The position numbers were made by a program, and so were the translations under genes. The notes beneath the pieces are model-generated. The model had not been told where the DNA came from and made no database searches. It saw only the letters and a list, made by a program, of their open reading frames with translations. Below, one piece after another: positions 27,713 through 40,300 of a DNA stretch of 64,000 nt. Where the stretch lies: positions 50,215 through 114,214 of the forward strand of contig NZ_JAADZW010000018.1 in NCBI RefSeq assembly GCF_010645065.1, written 5' to 3'. Positions within the stretch are counted from its first letter, which is position 1. Every line of letters starts with the position of its first letter. Source of the stretch: Flavobacterium fluviatile. Lineage in GTDB: Bacteria > Bacteroidota > Bacteroidia > Flavobacteriales > Flavobacteriaceae.

Positions 27713-29791
27713 ATGAGAATCCAATTTTCAATCCTATTCCTTTTTATAATAGGTTTTACCAGTTTTTCCCAAAGTAAAAAAGATACTGTTTCACCTGAAA
27801 AGAAACCTGAAATACAAGTAATAGCCAGAGTACAAAAAGACAGGATCTTATTGAGATGGGCTGCAACGACGCCTATTGCCTGGAAAAAATTAAACACTTA
27901 TGGCTATACTGTAGAAAGATATACCGTAACCCGCGATAATAAGACATTACCTCAGCCTGAAAAAGTAATTTTAGCAAAAGCATTTAAACCAGAACCAGCT
28001 GAAACATGGGAAAAAATTATTGAAAACAATGATAATGCCGCTATTATTGCCCAGGCCATTTATGGTGAAAGCTTTGCGGTAGAAGGTGGCGGTACCAGTA
28101 CTATTGAAAGCATTGTAAATCTTTCTGAAGAAAATGAGCAACGATTCACATTTGCCCTATTTAGTGCCGATAAGGATTTTGAAATTGCCAAAAAAGCCGG
28201 TCTTGGCCTTGAAGACAAAAATGTGAAACTAAATGAAAAATACGCCTACAGGATATTATCAAATGTGCCGGAAAACGAACTAAGCATTGATTATGGTGGA
28301 GTGTTCGTTAGCTTAAAAGAATATGAGCCATTACCGCAGCCTATGGACTTTACTGTTCATTTTACAGATCAAAGCAGTATGCTGAGCTGGAATTTCAAAA
28401 CATTGTCGCAGGTTTACGGAAGTTACTATATCGAACGTTCAACTGACAAAAAAACTTTTGAAAGAATTACAGATAAACCCTATACGAGCCTAAATCAAGA
28501 AAACGCAAATAATAATCGTATTTTTTACGTTGATTCTATTGCGAACAACAAACCATACAGTTATCGAATTCAGGGAATTTCTCCGTTTGGGGAATTAGGA
28601 CCTTATTCCCAAATTATTACCGGAAAAGGAACTTCTATTTTAAAATTTGTCCCTCACCTGAGAGTTAAGGAATTTAAAGATGACACAACGGTAACCTTAT
28701 CATGGGAATTCCCGGAAGAAGGCGACAGCGAAATCTCGGGATTTGAATTAAACCGTTCTGACAATGACGATAAAAATTATACTACCGTTGTAAAAAACAT
28801 ACCTCCCAAAAACCGCTCTGTTACGTATAATAAACTTTCTTCAACCAATTATTTTACTATTACCGCCATAGGAAAACAAGGGAGCAACAGGACTTCATTC
28901 CCTATGCTTGTTCAGCCCGTGGATTCAATACCTCCTGACAGACCTGTTGGTCTAACAGGTGTTATTGACAGTCTCGGAGTTGTAAAATTAACCTGGACCC
29001 CTAATAAAGAAAAGGATTTATTTGGATATCGTATCTATAAAGGAAATACTGCTCAGGAAGAATTCAGCCAAATAACCGTTAGTCCGCATGAATCTAATTT
29101 TTATACAGATAAGGTTATCATTAAAAACTTAAACAGCAAGGTATTTTATAAAATCATTGCTGTTGACAACCGCTATAATATGTCGGCATTTTCAGAAGTA
29201 CTGATTCTTAAGAAACCAGATGTTATTCCGCCGACGTCACCAATATTTACCAATTTTGCAATAAAAGAAGGTTCTGTTTTCCTTGAATGGATTAACAGCC
29301 AGAGTGAGGACGCTGCCAGTCATCAGCTGTACAGAAAAGAAAATGACCAAAAAGACTGGAAATTAATTCTGGATACCAAAAATAAGGAAGAAAAGTATCA
29401 GGACAAAACCGTTGTGGAAGGCAATACCTACCGTTATGCGATTTTTGCCAAAGATGAGAGTAACCTGATTTCTAAACCATCGCCAGAGATCGCTATGTTT
29501 GTTCCTAAATACTCGGTAATACCTCCTGTAAAAGGCTTTTTTGCGCAGGCGAATAAAACCACCAATACCATCGACTTATCATGGGAATATCCTAATACTG
29601 AAGTGGGCAGTTTTGAAATTTACAAAGCTTCTGATACAGAACCTCTTCAGCTTATTCAGGTACTTGCCGGTAAAATAAAACGTTTATCAGATCCTACGAT
29701 TACTATTAATACCACTTACAAATATGGTATCAGAGCGGTGTATAAAGATGGAAGGACATCTAAAATGGATTTCTTTAGTTTAAAATTTTAA
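27713..29791 (+). CDS. Exported fibronectin type III repeat protein
   Basis: 692 residues. The signal peptide is MRIQFSILFLFIIGFTSFSQ. About four to five fibronectin-III-like modules follow, from about residue 200 onward (YIERSTDKKTFERI ... YSYRIQGISPFGELGPYS; VTLSWEFPEEGDSEISGFEL; VKLTWTPNKEKDLFGYRIYK; VFLEWINSQSEDAASHQLYR; IDLSWEYPNTEVGSFEIYK). The N-terminal 200 residues are a distinct domain that starts with a short fibronectin-like strand (VQKDRILLRWAATTPIAWKK). There is no T9SS sorting domain. It lies 2 bases after the 1598-residue gene and 14 before the first of the three paralogues. A structural role in a surface or periplasmic assembly is likely but unproven. Confidence 0.9.
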   Translation: MRIQFSILFLFIIGFTSFSQSKKDTVSPEKKPEIQVIARVQKDRILLRWAATTPIAWKKLNTYGYTVERYTVTRDNKTLPQPEKVILAKAFKPEPAETWEKIIENNDNAAIIAQAIYGESFAVEGGGTSTIESIVNLSEENEQRFTFALFSADKDFEIAKKAGLGLEDKNVKLNEKYAYRILSNVPENELSIDYGGVFVSLKEYEPLPQPMDFTVHFTDQSSMLSWNFKTLSQVYGSYYIERSTDKKTFERITDKPYTSLNQENANNNRIFYVDSIANNKPYSYRIQGISPFGELGPYSQIITGKGTSILKFVPHLRVKEFKDDTTVTLSWEFPEEGDSEISGFELNRSDNDDKNYTTVVKNIPPKNRSVTYNKLSSTNYFTITAIGKQGSNRTSFPMLVQPVDSIPPDRPVGLTGVIDSLGVVKLTWTPNKEKDLFGYRIYKGNTAQEEFSQITVSPHESNFYTDKVIIKNLNSKVFYKIIAVDNRYNMSAFSEVLILKKPDVIPPTSPIFTNFAIKEGSVFLEWINSQSEDAASHQLYRKENDQKDWKLILDTKNKEEKYQDKTVVEGNTYRYAIFAKDESNLISKPSPEIAMFVPKYSVIPPVKGFFAQANKTTNTIDLSWEYPNTEVGSFEIYKASDTEPLQLIQVLAGKIKRLSDPTITINTTYKYGIRAVYKDGRTSKMDFFSLKF

Positions 29792-29805
29792 ATCGTCATA
29801 ATAAA

Positions 29806-31491
29806 TTGACTATGAAAAAACTTCTACTCTTTTTTGTTTTTATAAATTCTTACTGGACATTTGGACAGCTTACTTATAGTTTTGATGCTGAGTATTATTC
29901 GTGTGGAAACTATTATTCACAATATTGCCAGCCTAATACCACTATTACATCAACTGGATTTTCGGAACCTTTTAATGTTTTTTCCTGGAGTTTTGGAAAT
30001 GCCAGCGATGATTACCACAGAGGCAGCAAATCATCCACTAAAAAAATTACTTCAACAATAGCAATTGATTATGAATTTATTCTTACTACGAATTATGATT
30101 ATGATAACTCATTTTATACTTTAGATGCTAAACCGCCTGGAAGAGCTGTTTATGAACCCAGCTGCGGTTATTGCGATTACAAAAAAGACTACGCTAATGA
30201 ACCCTGGAATAATCCGGGTGGCGCCAGATATTATAGTGAATCCAGAGGGCGTATTTTTTTTCAGGGAAGATATATTAACTGGAATTATGAAGCTTACAGG
30301 GAACCACAAAATACATCAGGAACGGCAGATACACAGGACTTTTTATCTGTAAAAATACCTATGACCAGAATGGCTGGTTCTAATTGCTATGACAGTGATT
30401 ACTGTGTAGAATGCTCAGTTGTTACAGGAGGTATTGCCTATGATAGTGCTGATGATACCCCTGACGGTCAAATTATACTAAGTAACTTCCGCCCAAACGA
30501 CTTAGTTATATCAAAACCCGGATATAATCCTTATGCTACGGGAGTTTACACACCACCTGAAATTTTAGCAGGTGAAACTTTTGATTTAATAGCATCAACT
30601 CCCAGCGTAAATACTACCATGTCGTTCCCCGATTTTGTATACCACTGGCAATATCGTCCAGAAGGAAGCCAGTCCTGGGAAGATGTTCCTAATACTGTTA
30701 TAAACACATTACAAACCAACAATACTCCAAGACCAGTTTTCACTATGCGTGACTTACCTTGGGCTCCATTTGGAGCAATTGATTTCAGACTCGGTTATGG
30801 TCCTGATGACAGAGCTTTTACTACTGCCTATCGTATTATTTATAAACCCGGCGCACCGGTAATAACTAATATAGAATATGTTCCACCAAAATGTAATGGA
30901 AATGCAATAACAAGCATTGACGTATATTTTAACCGGGATTTAGTTTCGGGAGAATCTTTTTCGCTTTTTAGAATTGTCCCTTTTCCTAAAGTAAGCGGTG
31001 ATGCCGTTAGATTTTCTCAGCCTGAAATAAAAAATCTTATTTATGATCCCATAAAAGATCAATACAAATATTCTTTCATAATACCAACGTCAAACAACAC
31101 CTTAGAAAACAACAAAAAGTATGTTGTGGAATATCAAGCAGCATTAAACGGAGTTCCGAAAGGAACGATGGCTGAGGCACAACCTTTCCTATACCAAGAC
31201 CCTGAAGAACTTACTTTTTCAATAGTACCTACAGATCCCTTATGCCATAATGGTGAAGGCGGTCTTACCCTAAATGTTAAAGGTGGATCCGGAGTCTATA
31301 GTTACTCGCTTGACGATGGTACTGCAATCCCGTTTACTGTTACAACCGTTGAAACCTCAACTACTACAAACAATATTACCACTATAAGCCGGACTGCGAG
31401 CCAGCCTATAATCTTACCTGTAACTGACACCAAAAAAAGTTATAAAATAAAAGTAACTGATAAACATGGGTGTATTGAAAAAACGCTTTAG
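29806..31491 (+). CDS. Exported SprB-module protein, paralogue 1 of 3
   Basis: 561 residues; starts MTMKKLLLFFVFINSYWTFG, and the second Met at 29812 would also serve. A signal peptide is followed by a divergent Cys/Tyr-rich N-terminal domain. Then come segments shared with the next two genes: HWQYRPEGSQSWEDVP, IDFRLGYG, and PKCNGNAITSIDVYFNRDL. The protein ends in one SprB-like module (about residues 475-561: DPLCHNGEGGLTLNVKGGSG ... IKVTDKHGCIEK). There is no sorting domain after it, so it stops exactly at a module boundary. Function unknown. It could be a shorter subunit that docks with the large SprB-repeat protein encoded downstream. Residues with aromatic/Cys patterns suggest an extracellular fold. 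Confidence 0.85.
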   Translation: MTMKKLLLFFVFINSYWTFGQLTYSFDAEYYSCGNYYSQYCQPNTTITSTGFSEPFNVFSWSFGNASDDYHRGSKSSTKKITSTIAIDYEFILTTNYDYDNSFYTLDAKPPGRAVYEPSCGYCDYKKDYANEPWNNPGGARYYSESRGRIFFQGRYINWNYEAYREPQNTSGTADTQDFLSVKIPMTRMAGSNCYDSDYCVECSVVTGGIAYDSADDTPDGQIILSNFRPNDLVISKPGYNPYATGVYTPPEILAGETFDLIASTPSVNTTMSFPDFVYHWQYRPEGSQSWEDVPNTVINTLQTNNTPRPVFTMRDLPWAPFGAIDFRLGYGPDDRAFTTAYRIIYKPGAPVITNIEYVPPKCNGNAITSIDVYFNRDLVSGESFSLFRIVPFPKVSGDAVRFSQPEIKNLIYDPIKDQYKYSFIIPTSNNTLENNKKYVVEYQAALNGVPKGTMAEAQPFLYQDPEELTFSIVPTDPLCHNGEGGLTLNVKGGSGVYSYSLDDGTAIPFTVTTVETSTTTNNITTISRTASQPIILPVTDTKKSYKIKVTDKHGCIEKTL

Positions 31492-31494
31492 TAT

Positions 31495-32904
31495 ATGAAA
31501 AAACTTTACTTCTTATTGTTTTTTTGCTTTTTTCTGAATGGATTTGGGCAAACACCAACATATACGTTCACCTACAGTATAGATTTTTTTGGTGATCTTG
31601 GCTGCCCTTCTAATTATTCAGCAGGAGATTATTATTGTTCTTTTAATGGTTATGTAGATCGCGATATCCTTCCTGATCCTGTTATAGGAAATGTTAAAAC
31701 AAAATTTGTTACTTATACAAATGTACCTTCAAACCTAAATCAATCTAATTTTGAACTGACCTTTCATTGTGAATGCGAAGACGAAGAGTCGTACTATAAT
31801 CCTCCCCGCCAGGAAAGGATTTATTTATTTCCTGTTGGCAACTTTATAGAAAATGGTTTATACAGTTTTACCAGTATGATTTGCCCTATTAGATTTTATA
31901 ATGCTGACATAAAACCCAATAATCTCTCCATAAATAATATAGGCTCAAAAACTGAAGTGTGTGCCGGAGAAATGTTAAATCTTGCTGTAACACCAGATGG
32001 ATTTCATAAAGAAGTTTATCATTGGCAATACTCTTTAGATAACAAGGCTACCTGGAAAGACGTACCTGCAAAAAAAGTTAATGGACTTGATATTACGAAT
32101 GTAAAAACTTCCAATTTTACAATCTATGATATTTTGGGGGACGATCATGTTAATCATTTTGGGCCAATCGATTTTAGAATCGGCTATGGAGGAGGAAGTC
32201 TTACCCCTATAAATTACTCCAGTTATCATAATGATGGTCCAAGCAGACCTTTTTCAACCAATACTATCAGAATAAATTATATTCCTTGTGCTCCCGTTGT
32301 AACCGATGTGAATTATGAAGGTCCTAAATGTAATGGTGATGCTATACAAAAGCTAGAAATTTCTTTTGACAGACCTTTGGATGCTTCAAAGGGAGAGTCA
32401 ATATATCAATTATATATAAGAGAAACAACAAACAATGCCTCTCCGATTAAAACAACGCCAATGTTTTCTGTAGGTAATGTAACATACCCTGATGATTCTA
32501 AAATTTATTCGTATTCAAACTTCTTACAATTTTCAGGTTTAGAAAATGGTCGCGAATACGAAGTAATGTATCAGGCACAAATGAACCACCCATTTAGCAC
32601 TGAAAAAATACCAAAAGGATTAATGGTTTCTGCAAAGAAATTTACTTATAATGAACCTGCTGTCCTAAAATTTGAAATAAAAAAAGCAGATAACCCTATA
32701 TGTTTTGGAGATCTTGCAGAAGTATCTATTGCTGTTACCGGCGGAACAGGTGACTATAAATTTTATGTAGATGGTGTAGAAAAAACAAGCCCTAAACCTG
32801 TAAAGGAAGCTGACGGTTATTATCATGTCAAAGGATTAGTCCCAACAGCGGTAAATAGTATTAAAGTAATGGATGAGAATAACTGCATTGAAAAAAATCC
32901 TTAG
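31495..32904 (+). CDS. Exported SprB-module protein, paralogue 2 of 3
   Basis: 469 residues with signal peptide MKKLYFLLFFCFFLNGFGQ. It shares with its neighbours HWQYSLDNKATWKDVP, IDFRIGYGGG, GPKCNGDAIQKLEISFDRPL and the single C-terminal SprB-like module (NPICFGDLAEVSIAVTGGTG ... IKVMDENNCIEK). The gene starts 3 bases after paralogue 1 ends. The N-terminal about 130 residues differ from paralogue 1, so the three genes keep a common middle and end but vary the exposed N-terminus. No T9SS sorting domain. Function unknown. Confidence 0.85.
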   Translation: MKKLYFLLFFCFFLNGFGQTPTYTFTYSIDFFGDLGCPSNYSAGDYYCSFNGYVDRDILPDPVIGNVKTKFVTYTNVPSNLNQSNFELTFHCECEDEESYYNPPRQERIYLFPVGNFIENGLYSFTSMICPIRFYNADIKPNNLSINNIGSKTEVCAGEMLNLAVTPDGFHKEVYHWQYSLDNKATWKDVPAKKVNGLDITNVKTSNFTIYDILGDDHVNHFGPIDFRIGYGGGSLTPINYSSYHNDGPSRPFSTNTIRINYIPCAPVVTDVNYEGPKCNGDAIQKLEISFDRPLDASKGESIYQLYIRETTNNASPIKTTPMFSVGNVTYPDDSKIYSYSNFLQFSGLENGREYEVMYQAQMNHPFSTEKIPKGLMVSAKKFTYNEPAVLKFEIKKADNPICFGDLAEVSIAVTGGTGDYKFYVDGVEKTSPKPVKEADGYYHVKGLVPTAVNSIKVMDENNCIEKNP

Positions 32905-32907
32905 TTT

Positions 32908-34350
32908 ATGAAAAAAATATGCTTATTATTTTTTGTTTTTTTCCTGAATAGTTATATACAGGCTCAGGCTACTTACGACATCGTTATTGCCTACGAGCGA
33001 CAGCCATCGCCTGAAAAAGCTCAAGAGTACTCTAATACCTATCCCAGTGTTTCAGCTGAAAATCTATGCTGGGCTTTAAATGGTAACAGTAACAGATTGA
33101 TAAAGATGAAAAGTAGTGACAACAATTACGACAGTCATATTGATGATAATCTTGGTTATTACATAAGAAAAACTTACGGATCAAATCTAACCTATATCAA
33201 CTTTCTAAATGTACCTGCGGAGAGGGAATTTATCGATTATTTTATCGATGTTTCATTCGTATTTTATAATGGAAAAAATTTATATCATGTAGATTCTGGT
33301 GAATATAATATTGAGTTTAATAATTTACTAATGGCTGGCAATGTCAATGAATTTGATAAAATTCACACTTATATGGGAAATTTTTATGTAAAATCATTTA
33401 AACCAAATGTTTCTATAGCTTTCCCTCCAAACAGAAATCCAGCTACTGGAACTAAAACTATTTGTGCTAATGAGCAATTTGGGGTATATGCCTATCCCGA
33501 AGAGTTTCCTGCAGAAATTTATAACTGGCAATATAGTTTAGATAATAAAATTACATGGCGTGATGTACCCTCAGAATTTCATAAAGCTAATCCAGGTTTT
33601 ACGATTAATGATCTTTTAGGAAATAATCATTTGAATTACCTTGGTAAAACTATCTACTTCCGTATGGGCTATGACTCAATGGTTTTTGCAGGAGGTACAG
33701 TATTTCCTTTAATCTATTCAGCCTGTGGACCAACTGTTTCAGAAGTTTCTTTTGAAGGCCCTGGATGCAATGGGGATATCGTAAAATCATTATCTGTAAC
33801 ATTTAACGAGAAACTGAATTCTGTTATAGGAGAACAATTGGCTTCAATTTCTGTTGTAGATATCAATAATGATTCAAAAATATTCATGCAGGTTGACGGA
33901 CCTGTATCATATCCCGATGACAGCAAAAAATATACATACACCAATTTTCAACAATTAGAAACTGGACATACCTATAGGATAAAATATCAGGCACAAATAC
34001 CAAATCCTAATGCAGCTTCAAATCCTATTATGAGAGGAGTTTTATATTCCCCGCCAGAATTCAATTTTACCTACACAGAACCTAAGCCTCTTACTTTTAA
34101 AGTCAAGGCAGATAATCCAATATGTTATAACGATAAAGTTGACATAACCATTGAAGCAAGTGGCGGTATCCCACCCTATTATTATGATCATCTAAACGGA
34201 GAAACTGAAATTATCGATGGGGTGTCACAGGTTAAAAGAATCCGTTTTGATTCTTCTGACATAAATAGAACCACAGTTGAATTAAAAGATTTGGAATTAA
34301 AAAAATACAACATCAAAGTAACTGATACCAATAAATGCATCGAGCAATAA
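32908..34350 (+). CDS. Exported SprB-module protein, paralogue 3 of 3
   Basis: 480 residues with signal peptide MKKICLLFFVFFLNSYIQAQ. Shared segments are NWQYSLDNKITWRDVP, IYFRMGYD, GPGCNGDIVKSLSVTFNEKL and the terminal SprB-like module (NPICYNDKVDITIEASGGIP ... IKVTDTNKCIEQ). It lies 3 bases after paralogue 2 and 15 before the SprB-repeat giant. As in the other two, the last module ends at the point where, in the giant, the next repeat would begin. Function unknown; likely extracellular or periplasmic. Confidence 0.85.
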   Translation: MKKICLLFFVFFLNSYIQAQATYDIVIAYERQPSPEKAQEYSNTYPSVSAENLCWALNGNSNRLIKMKSSDNNYDSHIDDNLGYYIRKTYGSNLTYINFLNVPAEREFIDYFIDVSFVFYNGKNLYHVDSGEYNIEFNNLLMAGNVNEFDKIHTYMGNFYVKSFKPNVSIAFPPNRNPATGTKTICANEQFGVYAYPEEFPAEIYNWQYSLDNKITWRDVPSEFHKANPGFTINDLLGNNHLNYLGKTIYFRMGYDSMVFAGGTVFPLIYSACGPTVSEVSFEGPGCNGDIVKSLSVTFNEKLNSVIGEQLASISVVDINNDSKIFMQVDGPVSYPDDSKKYTYTNFQQLETGHTYRIKYQAQIPNPNAASNPIMRGVLYSPPEFNFTYTEPKPLTFKVKADNPICYNDKVDITIEASGGIPPYYYDHLNGETEIIDGVSQVKRIRFDSSDINRTTVELKDLELKKYNIKVTDTNKCIEQ

Positions 34351-34365
34351 TCCTAAAATAAAACT

Positions 34366-37300
34366 ATGAAAAAATATTTACTCTTACTATTGGTTTTCAC
34401 AAGATTTTTGGGTTACTCTCAAACAACTCAGGCTACTGTCTCTGGCTTATCAGAAGGATCAAGAACGGTAACTTTTGTTAATCCTGTGCCTATTGAGATT
34501 GATGGAACTCCTACCATTATTTCAGCAACAGTATTTGGGGGAAATAATGGGGCTATAGTTATTACTTTTAAAGGCGGATCAAATAATTATAATTATATCC
34601 TCACAAAGAAAAATGTAATACCAAATACTCCTATTTCTGATTTGACAAAACTAACGGCAGGAGATTATATTATTATAGCAGAGGAAAAAGAATCCGGGTG
34701 TAAAAGCGAACCTTATGAGTTTACAATAAATCAGCCAGACAAGTTGGTTGTTACTATTGAAGGTACTGCAATAAAGTGTCATGGCGGAGACACAGGAACG
34801 CTTTCAGTTTTACAAACCCAAGGAGGAACTATAGGGACAGGTTATACGTATGAATGGTTTAAACACGATGGAAGTGAATTTGTAAGTACAGGCCGTACTG
34901 GAGCATCAATTTCTAAGCCATTGACAGCAGGAAGATATAAAGTAGAAGTAACCGATAAGTCTATTCCTGCTAATACTGAATCGTCTAATGAGTTTATAAT
35001 AACCCAACCATCAGCTCCTATAACGGTAACAGAATCTAAAACAAATGTAAGCTGTAATGGAGGCAGTAATGGCACCATATCACTCACCATTAATGGCGGC
35101 ACTGCCGGATATTCCATCCTTTGGAATGACGGTGTCATTACAACTCATATTGCAGGACAACCAGACAGAGCAGGTTTAGTTCCAGGAAATTATTATTACA
35201 CAATCTCGGATACTAATGATTGTAAATACTATAGTACTGATGATATCATAATCACAGCTCCCCCAGTACTAAATATCTCTTCCATAACACCAACACAACC
35301 AACAAATGCAACCAGCAATGATGGAAAAATAACGATTACAGCTACCGGAGGAACAGGCGCTTATACCTACTTCCTTACCAAAGGAGGAATTACTACAAAC
35401 TACAGCAGCAATACCATTACAAATCTTGAAAATGGGACTTATGAAGTTTTTGTAAAAGACGCCAATAATTGTACTTCTTTATCTTCTACAGTAAAATTAG
35501 AAGCATTGGCGGTAACTTTAGTAACCCAGCAAAATGTGTTGTGTTATGGTGTCAATACCGGTTCATTAAAGGTTCAGGCTAGCGGAGGAACACTTTCCAG
35601 TAACTCTGAGTATAAATATCAATGGTATAAAGGTGCTGATAAAATTGATAATGAAACAAATGCAGAGATAAAAAATCTTTCAGAAGGTTCTTATACCGTT
35701 CAGGTAATGGATGATAAAATGATTCCAGTAACTTCTATAACCTATACAATTACATCACCTGTACAGGAATTATCCGTTACAAGTAATGCTGCAACCCAGC
35801 AACAAAATGTTTCCTGTAATGGCGGAAATGACGGTAAAATTGAAATTAGTGTGAGTGGAGGAACATGCGGTTATACGTACAAATGGAATGATGGCCCAAC
35901 AAGTAAAGACCGATCAGGCTTAACCGAAGGAACGTATTCTGTTACTGTTACAGATGCAAATGGATGCGAAAAAACACTAACCGGTATTGTAATTTCTGAG
36001 CCCGAAAAAATAACCATACCTACACCAGCAATTAAAGATGTTGCTATCAACGGTCAAAGTACGGGATCTATTCTGTTTCCTTCTGACCCATTGGGCGGAA
36101 ATGGAAATTATAGCTACCAATGGACATCCAATAATGGTTATTCGGCAAGTACAAGAGATTTAAATGGCATAAAGGCAGGCACTTATTACTTAACGATATC
36201 TGATAAAGAATTATGTTTGTCAACTCCATATACTTTCACTGTTGATGAGCAGCCTAAACTGGAAGTTACTATAAAAGAATCTGCATTTATTAAGTGTAAT
36301 GGAGATTCTAATGGCAGGCTGGTCGCAGAAGTTACAGGGGGAGTTGCTCCTTATAAATACAGATGGGAAAAGAATGGGGTCACACTATCCGGGGAAAATT
36401 CATCGAGCCTCCCAGCTATAGGATTTGGCGACTACAGCGTTTATGTAACAGATAGTGCAAACCCTGAGCCGGGACCATTTGCTGCTGCACAACAACTCAA
36501 TTTTAAATTGACACAGCCTGACGTATTAAAAGTATCACTTGCCAAACAAACCAATGTTTTATGCCATGGTGACACAACCGGAGCCATCGAAATTGCTATT
36601 GAGGGAGGAACTGCTCCTTACACACAGCAATGGACTAAAAATGGTGTGATCTATACAGGTAATTTAAATCAGCTTGAAAAAGGCGAATACAATGTTATTG
36701 TTACCGATGCCGTTGGGCACGGATGTACTGCTACTCTCAACCAGCCTGTTACAATCACACAACCTGCTGCCCCACTACAAGTTTCAAGCCCTGGACCTGT
36801 TCATCTGAAGGGTTTTGAAACCGCTGACGGAAGTATATCTGTTACAGTTTCCGGCGGAACCCCAAATTATACTTATCAATGGCGTAAAGATACATCGGCA
36901 ACGATAATTGGTACCGGATCTTCAATTACCGGTTTAGCTGCTGGCGTGTATCATTTACTTGTAAAAGATGCCAATAACTGTACACTACCGGAAATTAACT
37001 ATACCGTTAATCAACCTGATAAGTTAGAGGTGGTTAGTTTAACCCAGACTCCTTTTACAGACATAGCCTGCAAGGGAAATCTTTCGGGAGAATATACCAT
37101 GATAGTAAAAGGTGGTGTTAAAGAATACAGTTTTGAGTGGCGAAACACAACAACGGGAACAAAATATACTTCAACTGAGACAATTTTAGCAGAGTCAACG
37201 ACTTCAAAAGCATCTGGTTTAGGGGCAGGTAATTATGTTGTTACCGTTAAGGATGCTAATAGCAATACCCTTTTTGGTACCAATACCTTTACTATCACTG

Positions 37301-40300
37301 AACCGGACCTATTGACTTTTACTTATACTACACAAAATGTATCCTGCTTTGAAGGCAATAATGGCAGTATAAAACTAAACATTTCAGGCGGAACGAAAAG
37401 TTCCGACATCACAAAACCTTACACTATTTATAGCAGCGGAACAATAGACTATCAAAATGGTATCATTTCGGGTTTAAGTGCCGGTACCTACATTATAAAA
37501 GTAGGCGATGCCAATAATTGCCAAACTCCTGAGCAAACTATTACAATTACAGAACCTTCTGCTTCAGTATATATTGCAAACAGTACTGTAACCCCTGCTA
37601 CAGGTTTTGGACTAACGACCGGAAAAATAGCAATAACGGCTTCAGGAGGTACTATCGGATATAACTACCAATGGAAAAACAACTCAGGTTCTGTAGTGGG
37701 AGCCAATAGCCCGAATTTAATAAATGCAGCTGCGGGAACTTATAGCGTTTTGGTAACCGATGCGAGCGGTTGTACAGCTTCGGGTGTTTACACAATTGAC
37801 CAGCCTGCAAAACCTGTTCTTACCGAAACACATCAGAGCTCAAAATGCAACGGTTTATTAGGTTCATTAGAAGCCACAGCAACGGGAGGAGCGACTTACA
37901 ATCAGAATCAGGCGGACAGAGTTTATACTTATAAATTGAAGAATAAAACTAGCGGAGCTGTTAACTCGATCAGCGGGAATATTGCTAGTTTTACCAATAT
38001 TGCTGATGGTGAGTACACCCTTACTGCTACTGACATAAGCGGAGTTGACTCAAATACTGTTGATGTACTTTTTACGCAGCCTACACCAATTGTAGTTTCT
38101 TTAGTTTCAAAAACCAACGTTAACTGTTTTGGAGATAAGGATGGTTCAATAACTATTTCCGTATCAGGCGGAACTCCGCTTACGACTGCCCCTGAATATA
38201 CCTACCAATGGAAGAAAAAAAATACAGTAACCAATATCTACGAAAACTTTACTCCTACTGCATTAAACCAACTGTATGCAGGCATATATGCTATTGAAGT
38301 CCGTGATGCAAATTATAATGCCAGCGATGCTGTTCATTGTATTGGTATCCTCGAAGATATTGAAATCACACAGCCTGATGATTTTAAATTTGATATCGAT
38401 AAAATAACTTATACGAATCCTACTGCATTGAATGGTAATGATGGTACACTACATTTTGAAGTTACGGGCGGAAAACCAAATTATGAATATAAGTTTTATA
38501 CAAAAAATACTTCAGGAACTGAAATAATACTAAAAACGATTTCTGATAGTTCTTTAAAAACAGCAGATTTTACAGGGCTGGTTAAAGACCATTATTATAT
38601 CTCCGCGAAAGATGACACGGGGTGTACAAAATATACAGACTTTGATTTCAGGGATAATCCATTAACCATTAGTGTAAACCAAACTCAAAATATAAGTTGT
38701 TATGATGCCAATAATGCTATTATAAAAATAAATGCAGATGGCGGATATGGGCAGAAAAAATATTCATGGTACAGAAATAATGCTTTATTAGTCAACGAGG
38801 ACAATGATATTCTTTTGAATGCAAAACCGGGCAATTATTATGCTGTAGTAAAAGATTCCAAAAAGGTGGAAGTGACAAGTAACACAATTATTGTCACTCA
38901 GCCGGATCCGTTAGCCTTCACAACTACACAAGAACCTGTAAAATGCTTAGGGGACAGCAACGGAAAAATTACACTTACTGCTTCAGGAGGAAATGGAAAT
39001 TTTAGTTATCGCTATTTTAATAAAGGAATATTAGTTAAAGACTGGCAAAGTTTTACCAATGCAACCAATACTACTATTTCAGATTTAGCACAAAGTGATT
39101 ATACTATTTATGTTAAAGATTTTCAGGGATGTGAAAGTCCAAACGCTATTATCAAAATTACTTCTCCAACGGCATTAAGCAGCACTGCCAGCACATCTGC
39201 TGCTACCGGAAAAGGGCTAAGCAACGGATCTGCTGCTATTACTGCTCAGGGCGGTAACGGCAGCTATACTTATAAATGGTTTAAAAGTGACAATACTAAT
39301 ATCAGCCAAAATACTAACACAGCAACTAACTTAGCTGCTGGGAAATATTATGTGATCGTTTCAGATGCAAAAGGCTGTGAATTGACCTCGCCTTTATTAG
39401 AAGTAACAGAACCTCCATTGCTGGAAACCGTTATTGCTGTTCAAAATGTTATTTTATGTAATGGCGATAAAAACGGAAGCTTAAAACCAACCACAACCGG
39501 CGGATTTTTAAAACCCGGCGATTCTTATACCTATCAGTGGTTAGAGAATGGAAATCCAACTGTACTGGCATCAACTACTATTTTAAACGGGATAGGCAAA
39601 GGTTCTTATTTTGTAATTGCTACCGACTCTAACGGCAATAAAGCTACGAGCCCAATTTTAACGGTTACCGAACCTGCTGTTTTAGCCAATTCATTAACTT
39701 CAGACTACGTGCTTTGCGGGGATTTTAATGACTGGACAATTAATGCAACACCATCCGGAGGAACCCAGCCTTATAATTATGCCTGGAATACCGGAGCTAA
39801 AACAGCCAGTATTCAAAACGTTCCTCCGGGAAATTATTCTGTTGTTGTAAGTGATAGTCATGGCTGTACTATTACCAAAACCATTACACTGACAGCGCCT
39901 GTACATCTTGACGCTTCAGCAAATACAAAAATACCAACCTGCTATGGCGGTTCTGATGCAACAATTACAGTAACTCCTATTGCCGGAATTGCTCCTTATA
40001 CTTATTTATGGAATACCGGTGAAAAAACAAATACTTTAAGTAACGCCCCGGCAGGAGACTATTCAGTTTCTATTACAGATTCTAAAGGCTGTGTTATTTC
40101 AAGAAATTATACCATTGTAGATCCTCCAAAAGATGTCATAAATCTTGGTGATGATGTAACACTGTGCTGGGAACAGACTCTGACAATTAACGCTGCTATA
40201 AACGATGACCAGGCGACCTATAAGTGGAAATCTGATAAAGGTTTCTCAAGCAACAATGCTATGATTACAGTTTCTGAACCTGCCAATTATACGGTGACCG

